From: Lytechinus variegatus
Lineage: Eukaryota; Echinodermata; Echinoidea; Temnopleuroida; Toxopneustidae
DNA: 64,000 nucleotides
Assembly: GCF_018143015.1 (NCBI RefSeq)
Contig: NC_054740.1
Span: forward strand, 68,302,356 to 68,366,355
Direction: 5' to 3'
In this document: positions 1 to 40,792 of the stretch, piece by piece
Numbering within the stretch: the first letter of the stretch is position 1
Layout: each line of letters begins with the position of its first letter
The notes under the pieces: model-generated
What the model was told of the DNA's origin: nothing
Seen by the model: the letters and a program-made list of their open reading frames with translations, nothing else
Database searches by the model: none
Translations under genes and position numbers: made by a program

Positions 1-29258
<29,258 letters not shown>

Positions 29259-29615
29259 ATCTCTCCCCGACAAAATCCTCCACAAAATTATTTCTTCTGA
29301 AACTGTCCTACATCTCGCCAATCTTTACCCGTTCTCCATCGTAAATAATACCTCTGTGTCAAAAATATCGAATTATGATTTAAGCAAAATGCCGGCTGCT
29401 TATATTATTCTCTCCACTACTTTGCGACGGTCGGTGAACAGTTTGCAAACACGGTGTATAAAACACTGGATTGTCCCCATGGAAGTTTTTCACAATAGGC
29501 CTCCTAATCGTCATAGGCCGATTGACATACTCTATTGAATACCTCATTGTGTTCCTTTGCTTACGTTATCATTGATCTTTGCCCGGACTCTTCACTGGAG
29601 CTTGGAGTCTGAGAA
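29259..29615. promoter_or_regulatory. Putative divergent promoter region
   Basis: The region lies between the minus-strand start codon (29258) and a plus-strand ATG with good context (29616). It contains a plus-strand TATAAAA at 29457-29463, placed about 150 bp before that ATG. No clear TATA box serves the minus strand. That the two directions share a promoter is an inference. Confidence 0.4.
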
Positions 29616-29628
29616 ATGGCGGAGACTG
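29616..29628 (+). CDS. Candidate plus-strand first exon (MAET-G)
   Basis: GAGAAATGGCGGAG provides a strong start context. After ATG GCG GAG ACT G a donor GTGAGC follows, leaving phase 1. This is a typical short first coding exon. I could not find the next exon: the plus-strand exon at 37345 needs a phase 2 partner, so it does not join directly. Confidence 0.35.
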
Positions 29629-30087
29629 GTGAGCTATCATTTCTCATCCAATAAACATATCTTCGTTATAATACCCGTTATCCGTCCATATATCTGTGGC
29701 ACATGACTACAATCATAACATATATATTAATATTTCTTCTTTAAATTACTATTATCATTCCACATGATCGTGGAACATGGCTAAACTTATATTTCTCACA
29801 CCATGAGCATATCGTTTAATATATGTGCATGTACATCCTGCAATATCTCTGGCACATATATGATCCTCGTAACTACAATATTATTTTTAAAAACATCGTT
29901 ATATCAACGACCCGTGAAATAAATACACTTATGCCCGTATTATGCACACTTATTTCCGTTTAATTGTTAGTTTTAGGATATATTATTCAGCATGTTCATG
30001 GAAAAGTCTGTATTATAGAAACTTATAAATCGCTCTTTACCTTGAACACCACTTAACCCCCCGTTCAGCCCCCCTTTTTTATCATAG

Positions 30088-30205
30088 TTTATTCCTCATC
30101 ATTATCATGATGATAATGATGATGATGTTATTTGTGATGATGATGATAATGATGATGATTATAATCATCATTATTATTATTATTATTATCATTATTATTA
30201 TCATT
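30088..30205. repeat. (ATG)n/(ATT)n microsatellite
   Basis: Mixed ATGATG, ATAATG and ATTATT trinucleotide runs, with a short ATCATTATCATGATGATAAT inverted pair at the left end. Confidence 0.9.
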
Positions 30206-30748
30206 ACTATCAATATTATTGACTCCGTGTATCTATAAATTGACTGATTAAAACTTTATCCAATCAATCTTAGCTAAAGGCTTCCGCACACTTTACGACT
30301 GGTCAACGATCCGATTATGAAACAAATTACATTTTTCTTACTTTCTGGAAATGTGGATGTAAAGTATCTTTTTTATCTGAGGTTCATATATTATCAACTG
30401 TGAGGATACTAACATAACGACATCAATTTCGAATGATTGCAAGCCTTCATTTTTTTTAAATGATTATTATCCAACTTAGTTTCAAATTGTAGACAATCGT
30501 ACGATTGCTATGGCGTCATTACGATATTCAAATATCTTTTATTCGAATAATGATGATACCATAATCACAAATTTGAACACAGGTATTTGTACGACGATTT
30601 AGAACATTACACGATAAGATCAAGTACCATGTGACAATATTCGTTGTGTGCCATAATCGGGTCGCAACTCAATCGGAATGTGTCTAGTGGCGTTTATTAC
30701 CAACGAGGGTCGCTTTCGTTGGTGTAACTGCATCATGAGCAGAGTAGA

Positions 30749-30905
30749 GGTGCCGTGGCCGAGTGGTCTAAGGCGCCTGGCTATACATGAAAGTCCGGGG
30801 TTCGATCCCCGGCGGCGGCACCTATGCCCGTGAGCAAAGCATTTAATCTACAATGCTCTTTTATCTTGCTTTCAAATAAATGAAAATGCTATATGCATTA
30901 GCAGG
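30749..30905 (+). mobile_element. SINE with tRNA-like head
   Basis: Positions 30749-30822 fold partly like a tRNA. GGTGCCG pairs perfectly with CGGCACC, there is an A box (TGGCCGAGTGGTCTAAGG) and a B box (GGTTCGATCCC). However, the anticodon arm does not pair, an extra CGG sits between the T arm and the acceptor stem, and no long variable arm is present although the D arm is Leu/Ser-like. The downstream GTGAGCAAAGCATTTAATC resembles bodies of invertebrate SINEs. I therefore call a SINE rather than a working tRNA gene. Confidence 0.7.
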
Positions 30906-31452
30906 TAAGGGACGTGTCTTAAATATTTCATCCTACATGTCAATATTCGTCCTCTTAGCGGGCTCTATACCATTATGAAGACAAATGGATTTTCCCAAAA
31001 TTAAAAATCTCGTAAATTGCTACCCTGAATGGCTTGAAAAACTGCGAAAAAAGTTGCATATATTTATTTATTTATTTAATTATTTACTTATTTATCAGAA
31101 CATATTCATTCATGAACAAAAGATCAGCATAGAACTGTTTTTTCGTCAGTGACCCGATGAAAACATGAAGAACAACAAAAATCATCATATCATGCATAAA
31201 AATAAAGTCAAAATCTGAGGCAAAGATAACAATGCTTGGTAACATAAACAAATATTTTTACTTAAATTATAACATGAATAAAACTGAAATATTGAAGTTA
31301 TCAGAACGGGACAGTTACTGATAATAAAACTACTAATTGTATAATTTATTCACTGATAAAACCCCCCACTGAAATGATAGTAATGAATTTATTATGGCAT
31401 TATAGAAAATATATAGAAAATCTGGCGAAACAATAACAATAAGGTAAGAGCT

Positions 31453-32270
31453 CACTTGCAAAAGGGGTTAGGTCCATTTTTCATCAAATTTGATTTTTAT
31501 GTCTCAATATATAGATTTTAGTAGAGCTATAAGATGATACCAAAGAAAAGTTGAAATTCCTATTAAAAGGTGAACTAAAATGGCAAAGAAATGTCCTTCT
31601 TTTCAAAAGGGGTTAGATCCATTTCAGTTTAGTTGCAAAAGGGGTTAGGTCCGCACAGATTTTTTTTTGGAAAATAATATCTTTAAATATATGAAGACAT
31701 GTAGATTTCTCTTATACCCAATTTATGTTCTCATGGTAGGGTACCATGAAAATTCAGTTTCGCATAAGAATATTGCAATAAGGGAGAATAAAAAAATGAT
31801 TTTCTTGGAGTGGACCTAACCCCTTTTGCAACCAAACTCTTCTGAAGAACTCATTTGTCAAAAGGGATTAGATCCATTTTTCATAAATCTTATTGTTTTC
31901 TGTCTCTAAACCTCTAAATTTTTAGTCAGTCTGATGATTCCAAAGACAATTTGAAATTCAAATGAAAACGTGAATGAAAGTGGCAAAGAAAAATCACTTT
32001 TTTAATCAAAAGAGATTGGATTAATTTCAGTTTACTTGCAAAAGGGGTTAGGTCCACAATGATATTTTTTAATATGTATATTAATAAAATGAAGACAGGT
32101 AGATTTCTTTTATACCCAAATTTATGTTTACATGATAGGGTAGTACATCATTACAATTTAGTTTCTCAAAAGAATATTGCAATAAGCATGATAAGTGAGA
32201 ACAAAAAACATGGTTTTTATCGGAATGGTCCAAAGAGGACCTAACCCCTTTTGCAACTAAACTCTTCTGT
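31453..32270. mobile_element. Two-unit MITE with TGCAAAAGGGGTTAGGTCC termini
   Basis: The motif TGCAAAAGGGGTTAGGTCC occurs at 31457 and about 31633 on the plus strand and inverted near 31812. A second unit repeats the pattern near 31856 (diverged), 32037 and inverted near 32238. The two units are about 400 bp each and lie head to tail with similar interiors (for example AGTGGCAAAGAAA). The layout fits a dimer of a non-autonomous DNA transposon with terminal and subterminal repeats. Confidence 0.75.
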
Positions 32271-32295
32271 GTCTAAAACTATAAAATGTCAAAGA

Positions 32296-32365
32296 TCTTA
32301 TTATTATTATTATTATTATTCATTATTATTATTATTATTATTTATTATTATTATTATTATTCGGA
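32296..32365. repeat. (ATT)n microsatellite
   Basis: An ATT array with one single-base slip lies just right of the two-unit MITE. Confidence 0.93.
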
Positions 32366-33172
32366 AAGAACTGAAGGGTAAAGGAATCTCGGTAATAACA
32401 TGAAAACTAAGGAAAGATGAAAACAGAAATGCATTCATACATGTATATGCTGGTAATAATTGTGTATGACAGCCAATGTGAGGTGAAAATTGACATAGTA
32501 TCATAAGAAATCTTTTTTTTAAAGGATAATTTGAAATAATTTTCTGAAACTGCATTCTTAAGAGAATCTGGCAAATACGATGAATATGATATGAATATGA
32601 TATGATGAATATTACGTGTTTGTTTTGCATTACGGTGAAAATGGTAATTTGAATCTGATGAAAATGTTTAATTTCCTGAACAAAGTACAAATAAAATAGG
32701 TACGGCACCGATAATAGTCACCTTTCCGTCCTTTGAAATTATGAAATCTTGTTTACGGTGCTTAAAAAATGCACCCCTGCACTGTTACCGATTCCATTTT
32801 TTCAATTTAAGCTAATAATAATTTGGTATTCTTTTTTATCAGGTTATAGATCCTATAATCTATGTGGAAATACTACTTGATGATGTCAATTTCGATTTCC
32901 ATCCAAGTATTTTATTCCAAATACATTAAAGATAACACAATGAAAAAAATATAAAGAGACAAAAAGTTTTTAAAAGAAAATCAAAGATATCGACAGAAAA
33001 TCGGCAATATCATCTGAGGTAATGATAAAAAATGATAAAATAAGGATTGGCGCACATATATAGTCATGACTATATAGTTGAAACAAACAAATGGAAATGG
33101 GGCATGAAACTAATATTCAGTATATTGTATGGATGCGACAATGTCCAAAGAATAAGTAGGAAAAAAGTCATA

Positions 33173-35050
33173 GACCCCCTACCCCCCCCCCCCCCCAAAC
33201 AAAGAGACAAAACCATGATAATAGAAATTCGATGGATGTTCAGTAATTTATTTTTAAATTGTCTTTTAGAAGTATTATAAAATTATATGTTAAATGTGCA
33301 CGTTTCTAAACTATATGGGCCGGTATGTCATGTATGTCGGTATGTCTTATCGAATGTTTAGATTTATCTAGGTCCATCTGTGGATTCCCCAAGCCTAAAT
33401 TCTTTTAAATTTAAGTTGAAAAAGTTTCTCCAAGATACTAGTTAGTTTATGTAACTCTTCATCACTCATACATTATATTTTTCATATATACTCAGCACTA
33501 CGAACTGTGAAATATGATATTTTTTTGTTTTCCTGTTGATCCGTAACATTCGCTGTGAGTGTCGGGGCAAGAATCTGGAGAACATTGATCTTGCTTTTTT
33601 TCTCTCATTTTTTATTTCTTTCTTTCTTTTTTTCTTTTAAACTATTCATTCAGATAGATTTAAGTTCAAATTTCTACCATGTTGTATTTGTGTTTTGTTT
33701 ACATTAATCATACGAATATGTTATAGGAGGCTGCCTCCTACAAGCTTCGCTTTTTAGCAGCTTCCTCCGTTTCCGACCTGTTATCTTGATTATTATACAT
33801 AATAAGTTTTTTGTTTAATGATTATAATTATATCAAGATGTATGTAACAAAACTAATTGTAAATGTAAATGATTGTTGGAAATGGAAAATTAATGAAATG
33901 AAATGAAATTGTTAAATTATTTTTTTAAATGAGAACACGGTAGGGAGACATACTATTTGAGTGTGGTATAGTTGCATGATTCAAGGGAAGGAGTCGAGTC
34001 ATTATGGTTTGTTTTACATATACATATCCGATTGGGTATTTTGTAGAATGATTAATATACGTAATCGGCTAGAGTATGTGTTATTCCAAATTGAATTACA
34101 ATAGAAAGGATAAATTTGAGCATTGTAAAGGGTAAGTAATATGTAACTAGGCAAGTCATATTTCAAGCGATTCAAGATTCCATTAAACTGATAAAACGCG
34201 ATATTTAAACAGAGACCGCGAAATTATTTGATCATTCTAAATTAGATTGTTTGAAATCATTCCTGAAATCTTAACTTGAAATCAGGAATTTGGGACAAGA
34301 TTTTTAATTAGAACATCAATTTAAGTACAAACATTATTGATCATGAAGAAGTGACGCATCATCAGCACAAAATGACAACATCAATATCAAATGCATTTTA
34401 CGAATCTGATTCCTCGAAATATAGTGCCTTTGTTTCTGCCCAAAACTAATACTCAATAACTTAATTAATTGATCTTCTCTAGCCACTCAATAGACCGTCA
34501 TTAAACAAGAAATACTAATCAAATTTTTAATTCGTTCATGCAAGCCGAGAGCAAAACAAACAACTTCTCTCAACAAAAGAACTCAACGCACCTGTTACAA
34601 TGTACCGTGACGGGTCAGAAAGTATTTGGTGTAACAATGCTCACAGTAATGTTTGTTTCACTATGGACCTACACCATAGAGATGATAATTAGTATACATC
34701 TCTATGACCTACACTGATCATGCTGATCAGGGAAACCTTCCACGAAATATACGTGATCTTCACGGACTATTGTTATAAGCTACCGAAACTATTGCATCTC
34801 ATTGGCTCAGACTCACTTTGTCAGTGAAAACCATTCATTGACTACTAATATTTGTTTCATAAAAACAAATCTACTCTTGATAATGTCCAGTTAAAATGCA
34901 GGTGACTGGAATATTTCGACGTCAGACAAACCCATTGGCATGTTTGGTAGCGGCGCCTATTTACTTGACCGTTTTACTCAGTATTTGAATATATTCATCC
35001 GATTGATAAAAAGTGCATGAACGACGCGACATGGGTAAGGAGCTGGAAGA
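33173..35050. repeat. Tandem segmental duplication, copy 1 (1.88 kb)
   Basis: The segment begins at a GACCCCCTACCCC poly-C tract and ends AGCTGGAAGA. It is repeated directly, with few differences, at 35051-36899. It contains a LINE 3' end (33374-33912), then AT-rich unique DNA. The second poly-C tract sits exactly at the junction. Confidence 0.92.
33374..33912 (+). mobile_element. 3' end of a CR1/L2-like LINE (in copy 1)
   Basis: An open frame encodes PSVDSPSLNSFKFKLKKFLQ and stops at TAG 33443-33445. This SLNSFK-type C-terminus is characteristic of the reverse-transcriptase ORF of CR1/L2-type LINEs. A 3' UTR of about 450 bp follows and ends in an ATGAAATGAAATGAAAT tail. The 5' part is missing, as is usual for truncated insertions. 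Confidence 0.72.
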
Positions 35051-36899
35051 GACCCCCTACCCCCCCCCCCCCAACAAAGAGACAAAACCATGATAATAGA
35101 AATTCGATGAATGTTCAGTAATTTATTTTTATATTGTCTTTTAGAAGTATTATAAAATTATATGTTAAATGTGCACATTTCTAAACTATATGGGCCGGTA
35201 TGTCATGTATGTCGGTATGTCATATCGAATGTTTAGATTTATCTAGGTCCATCTGTGGATTCCCCAAGCCTAAATTCTTTTAAATTTAAGTTGAAAAAGT
35301 TTCTCCAAGATACTAGTTAGTTTATGTAACTCTTCATCACTCATACTTTATATTTTTTCATATATACTCAGCACTACGAACTGTGAAATATATTTTTTTT
35401 GTTTTCCTGTTGATCCGTAACATTCGCTGTGAGTGTCGGGGCAAGAATCCGGAGAACATTGATCTTGCTTTTTTTCTCTCATTTTTTATTTCTTTCTTTC
35501 TTTTTTTCTTTTAAACTATTCATTCAGATAGATTTAAGTTCAATTTTCTACCATGTTGTATTTGTGTTTTGTTTACATTGTTCATACGAATATGTTATAG
35601 GAGGCTGCATCCTATACAAGCTTCGCTTTTTAGCAGCTTCCTCCGTTTCCGACCTGTTATCTTGATTATTATACATAATAAGTTTTTTGTTTAATGATTA
35701 TAATTATATCAAGATGTATGTAACAAAACTAATTGTAAATGTAAATGATTGTTGGAAATGGAAAATTAATGAAATGAAATGAAATTGTTAAATTATTTTT
35801 TTAAATGAGAACACGGTAGGGAGACATAGTGTGGTTTGAGTGTGGTATAGTTGCATGATTCAAGGGAAGGAGTCGAGTCATTATGGTTTGTTTTTACATA
35901 TACATATCCGATTGGGTATTTTTGTAGAATGACTAATATACGTAATCGGCTAGAGTATGTGTTATTCCAAATTAAATTACAATAGAAAGGACAAATTTGA
36001 GCATTGTAAAGGGTAAGTAATATGTAACTAAGCTAGTCCTATTTCAAGCGATTCAAGATTCCATTAAACTGATAAAACGCGATATTTAAACAGAGACTGC
36101 GAAATTATTTGATCATTCTAAATTAGATTGTTTGAAATCATCCCTGAAGGAATTTTGGACAAGATTTTTAATTAGAATATCAATTTAAGTACAAACATTA
36201 TTGATCATTAAGAAGTGACATATCATCAGCACAAAAAGACAACGTTCATTTCAAATGCATTTTACGAATCTGATTCCTCGATATATAGTGCCTTTGTTTC
36301 TGCCCAAAACTAATACTCAATAACTTAATTAATTGATCTAAACTAGCCACTCAATAGACCATCATTAAACAAGAAATACTAATCAAATTTTCAATTCGTA
36401 CATGCAAGCCGAGAGCAAAAAACAACAAATTCTCTCAACAAAAGAACTCAACGCACCTGTTACAATGTACCGTGACGGGTCAGAAAGTATTTGGTGTAAC
36501 AATGCTCACAGTAATGTTTGTTTCACTATGGACCTACACCATAGAGATGATAATTAGTATACATCTCTATGACCTACACTGATCAGGGAAACCTTCCACG
36601 AAATATACGTGATCTTCACGGACTATTGTTATAAGCTACCGAAATCCTTGCATCCCATTGGCTCAGACTCAATTAGTCAGTGGAAACCATTGACTATTAT
36701 TTTGTTTCATGAAAACAAATCTACTCTTGATAATGTCCAGTTAAAATGCAGGTGACTGGAATATTTCGACGTCAGACAAACCCGTTGGCATGTTTGGTGG
36801 CGGCGCCTATTTAATTGACCGTTTTACTCAGTATTCGAATATATTCATCCGATTGATAAAAAGTGCATGAACGACGCCACATGGGTAAGGAGCTGGAAG
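35051..36899. repeat. Tandem segmental duplication, copy 2 (1.85 kb)
   Basis: This is a direct repeat of 33173-35050 with small indels and scattered substitutions. It carries the second copy of the LINE 3' end at about 35249-35787. It ends at AGCTGGAAG followed by another poly-C tract. Confidence 0.92.
35249..35787 (+). mobile_element. 3' end of a CR1/L2-like LINE (in copy 2)
   Basis: This is the duplicated copy of 33374-33912, with the same SPSLNSFK-encoding end and ATGAAATG tail. It arose by the segmental duplication, not by a second retrotransposition. Confidence 0.72.
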
Positions 36900-37344
36900 C
36901 CCCCCCCCCCGAGAGGAGGGGGGGGGGTTATCAAGTGCTTTACAAAATAAAAAGGAAAAAGTATATTATGAAATTTTCGATAAAATTAATGCGATCTTCA
37001 TGCATCTTTGAAACAAGGTATAGGCCTATTGTAGAAAAAGGCATAATTTCCGATTTTTTTAAGAAACTGAAATGAAATTCAGTACAGTGATACTGATGAA
37101 ACACCAATTCTTGCGAGTTCTCTTCCTATTGGATCGAGGGGGGGGGGGGGGTGTTCTCCCCTCAAAATAAGAATGAAGTTATACTACTTTTGTGTTTGAT
37201 AACTCTTTCCGGGAGTTCTCCTGCCCCTCCCCCATTTATGAAATCCTGTACTCGCCCCTGGTAACCACCGTTTGTTAATTGGATTAACGTTTCGCGATGC
37301 TGGGTAAAGGAATATCATACCGTGCTTAACTGTTGCTACATCAG

Positions 37345-37531
37345 AATAAACACCTTTTGTTCTGGCACGTACGGCCGACTCAATGTGAAGATGTATTCAT
37401 CCGCGCTAGTTCATGACACAACGAAAATATACAATGTTCTAGAATGTTTGGATGAGGGTTCTATTTCCACGTTTATCAGATTCATCCTACATATTAAGAC
37501 AATTAATGTCATCAGAAATGCAAGAAAAGAG
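37345..37531 (+). CDS. Plus-strand gene, internal exon E1
   Basis: After an acceptor (TGTTGCTACATCAG) the frame encodes INTFCSGTYGRLNVKMYSSA, then KIYNVLECLDEGSISTFIRF and ends NVIRNARKE before the donor GTTAGT (phase 0). Residues look helical, with two cysteines. It needs an upstream exon ending in phase 2, which I did not find. It could alternatively start at the internal ATG in NVKM. No family is recognised. Confidence 0.55.
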
Positions 37532-37661
37532 GTTAGTTTATTATTCGAATCATGTATTTTTTATAGAATATTATTAAGCATAAAGTGAAATGTTAATCCT
37601 TTTATGTCACTTCATGCAGCTCGAATTATGTGTAAAGAGCCTATAAGGCTAGGGTCAACAT

Positions 37662-37737
37662 AGTCTTGAGGACGCAATGATGATGAAGAAGTATATGTCA
37701 GTTTGTCAAAAATAATCATCATTGCGTCCTCAAGACT
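37662..37737. repeat. Perfect 23-bp inverted repeat
   Basis: Arms at 37662-37684 and 37715-37737 are exact reverse complements (AGTCTTGAGGACGCAATGAT plus three bases). They are separated by 30 bp and both are flanked by a GGGTCAACA sequence in direct orientation. It lies in the E1-E2 intron. Confidence 0.9.
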
Positions 37738-38093
37738 AGGGTCAACAATGGTCAAATGGATTTTTTACATTTCCATTGAATTATTAAAATAGATAACGAA
37801 GCTTTATTCTCAAAGACTGAATGCAATATACAATGATTAATTCAACTTTGCATTGATAGATAGTGAGGTTTATTTCTTGAACATTGAATTTATAGTACAA
37901 TAATTATAAATCCAACTATAACCAGAAGACCGCCAGAAACAGACAAGAATTCCGTGAGTACCCTCCGAGAAACTGAATTAACATATCTTTGGAAGGTTTA
38001 TAGAAATCATTTCTAATGAGATATACGAATTAAGAGCTTTGCCCCAAAAGTTTTGTTTCGAAATACTTGTATTTGTATTTTATTCTTTTTAAG

Positions 38094-38202
38094 ACGGAGG
38101 AGACGCTTGCCTCGAAACAGCTGAAGCGACAGAAGAACATCCCAGAAAAGAAGGCACGGCGACTGTCGATAACCCATGTCCTAAGAGCGGTGGAAGATCT
38201 TA
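38094..38202 (+). CDS. Plus-strand gene, internal exon E2
   Basis: A strong polypyrimidine tract (TTTTATTCTTTTTAAG) precedes the exon and GTAAGTAA follows it. It encodes TEETLASKQLKRQKNIPEKK followed by ARRLSITHVLRAVEDL, a basic then amphipathic helix-like sequence. Phase is 0 in and 1 out, matching E1 and E3. A minus-strand open frame over the same DNA is a shadow. Confidence 0.7.
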
Positions 38203-40642
38203 GTAAGTAAATACTATATGAAAGAATATTACATTTCCTACAAGTTGATAACACTTTTTTATGAATATGAGGCAATCTGGTGCAAAATCGAGTACTTTTT
38301 TCCCAATATTACAATGCGGAAATACGATTGTGTGTTTAATAAATAATGAAAACATGTATTAACTTACCACCATCTTACAAAACTATTATATAAATAATTG
38401 CTTTAGGTTTGACAAAAATCAGAAAGCAAAAGCTTCAGTCCGTTTTTAAATTATCTAAGGTCTCAAAGTTGAAAGTACGAGTTTACTATATCATATTTCA
38501 CGCGTGTTCGTGGAAATCCAGTAGTTTGTAATGCATTGTGTATTTATACTTTTTTCTCGTAATGTGGCGTAATGCGCCAAAGAATTGAGGGGGCAGACAT
38601 GACGTACGGGAAAATTTTCTAGAAAAATGCTCCGCTCAAGTGAAGCAAGCGAGCAAATTATTTTTACAGTTTTAATGCAAAAATATTGTTTTGTAATGGA
38701 TTTTGACTTAATAAATATGATTTCATAGTTCACCCATTTCTCTCTCTTTTTTGAGGGGGGGGGGTCCTGACAATTTTGGCCCCTTGCCCCGACACCCATA
38801 ACACGTGCGGAAGATATGATACATTTTCTCTTTTGAAGGGGGGCATTGAATGACAAAAGAAAGTGTTTGGAGCAAGGGCGGATGGCTCACTCTTCAACCT
38901 CTTTCCTTAATTAATCAAAAATTTCGGAGGGAATACCCCACGCCCCTCTCCTTGTTGCCACAACGCCCCTCCCCCCTCTTTCTCTCTCTTACACACATTC
39001 TCCGATCTCGAGCCCAATTTCCTAAATGTAATAGCTGCCAGTAAATTTATGAAACAAGCGAAGTATTTCACTTCTGTGTTCTTGCAGAGAATTTTGTACA
39101 TTTCGTGCATGCAGACATGCATGCGTTCATTTAAAAAGGGTAAATTTCCCTACCCAATGATGGATAATTGTCATGGTTGGGCACGTGCGGACTGTCAGGA
39201 CGATCATATCGCTTCACGCAGTCATGTATCCTGTATCACTAAATACTGATTTTAAAATCAATTTGGAAATAATTGTAATTAATCGGTAATTCCATAAACC
39301 CCACTTTTTCCCCACCTCTTCAAGGGGAAACTACAGGCAGAAAATGACAATTTTTCTCAGCGTGTCCATGTAGATGGAGCCAACGAAAAGGACCAATCTA
39401 TAGTCCTATGATTTGAACAAGAGCTGTCATTTTTTTTTGTTAAGACGCATAGCTGACCCTGTATCTCACATCACAGAATAATGTGATCGCGAAGCGCGAG
39501 CTCTTTTTTTTTGGTCAATTCGGACATGTAATTCTAAAATCAAGATATGTATCTTATTAAACAGAAGAAGCGAATATGAAGAAAATAGAGGGAGGGGACA
39601 TAATTGTTTTTATTTTTTAAATATTTTATACTGTATAGTAACCTGAATGTTTTGTTGAGTGCTCCTCCCCTTCGCTTATATTCTTCATTTTCCTTTCTGT
39701 TATGTTTACCCCATCCCTGCATGTTCCTTTCTTTTTCTCTTTTACCTCTTTTTTTCTCTGTACTTCATCAACCAACCCAACTTGTCCTCCTTAAAAAACA
39801 TTCTGAAAAACATTCTGCATAAATAAAATGTCTTCCAATTGCATTTACGTATCACTATACAGATATTTCATAGGATTCATGACAGTTTTTTTTATCCATT
39901 CCACAGTTTTGACGGATTTCGGAATTCGAAAGTTACCCCGAGATCGTTTCGAACTTTGGAAATGAATACAGAATGAAAAGTACGACGCACATTTCCAAAA
40001 CAAAGACTAGATTCCGTGCAAGCCTGTGTTCTCTCAATTCATCAATCATCGACTTCACTGCAGCCATAATTCCACACCTATGTCGTAAAATCAATGAGAA
40101 ATGCAGCCAAGATGCAAGTAAGAAGTCTGACTTCTTAGGCTAAGAACTCGAAGAACGTAAAGTCTGTAGTAACAATCTTTGTGCGAGACATTCCTCGCTC
40201 TCTGCACAGGTGCAGCAATTGTTATGTAAATTGGCGCCAACTGCATATTGTACATCCATCTCTCCAAAATCAATGCGTCATAATTATTTTAACTCACGTG
40301 ACCAACCAGAATCGTTTCTCCCAGAAAACAGGCATAGCAGGTCTAATACCAACACTAGATTAACTTCAACGGGATGTAATTTATATTTTAGAAGATATCT
40401 TTGGTAGTTAGCGGATCTTTATCCATTGGAATAGCAACAGGAAGAACTTGAGATACAGAATCACCTTTTTCATCAATTTTTGTACGCGGACTAGACACCA
40501 ATTTCACGGCAGAGCTTCGCCGAGGCTATCCGAACCTCAGCCTCAGCTCACCGGAGGTTTGTTGATGGGTCTCAAGACGCTTGTTCTGCCCTTGATTTAT
40601 GAATTTGAACTTGATATAAATTTTGTGACTATCAACGGACAG
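38203..40642 (+). other. Intron between E2 and E3
   Basis: The intron contains dispersed-repeat fragments: a GAAGCAAGCGAGC motif near 38641, a poly-G tract near 38755, and GCGAAGCGCGAGC near 39488. No additional phase-matched exon was found. Confidence 0.45.
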
Positions 40643-40792
40643 ACATGGTTATGGAGCTTTGGAGAAATATTTCTTTATTGGATCATATGAAAAATGAATT
40701 TGCTGAATTTGTGTTGGATCATGGATGCATGACGACGCCGTCAAAGAGGAGAAAGAAGAACATGCTGAGACTGATCAAACGTTGCTGTATGA
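40643..40792 (+). CDS. Plus-strand gene, internal exon E3
   Basis: The exon runs from an acceptor CAACGGACAG to the donor GTGAGT. Joined to E2 it reads N-MVMELWRNISLLDHMKNEF, then AEFVLDHGCMTTPSKRRKKN and MLRLIKRCCM. Heptad-like hydrophobic spacing suggests helices, and there are three cysteines near the end. It leaves phase 1 (A), which the repeated acceptor-GT-ATG exons downstream complete as AGT (Ser). Confidence 0.65.

Noticed and set aside
30749-30822. Functional tRNA-Leu or tRNA-Ser gene
   Set aside because: The anticodon arm does not pair, the variable arm is missing and there are extra bases before the acceptor stem; downstream sequence looks like a SINE body.
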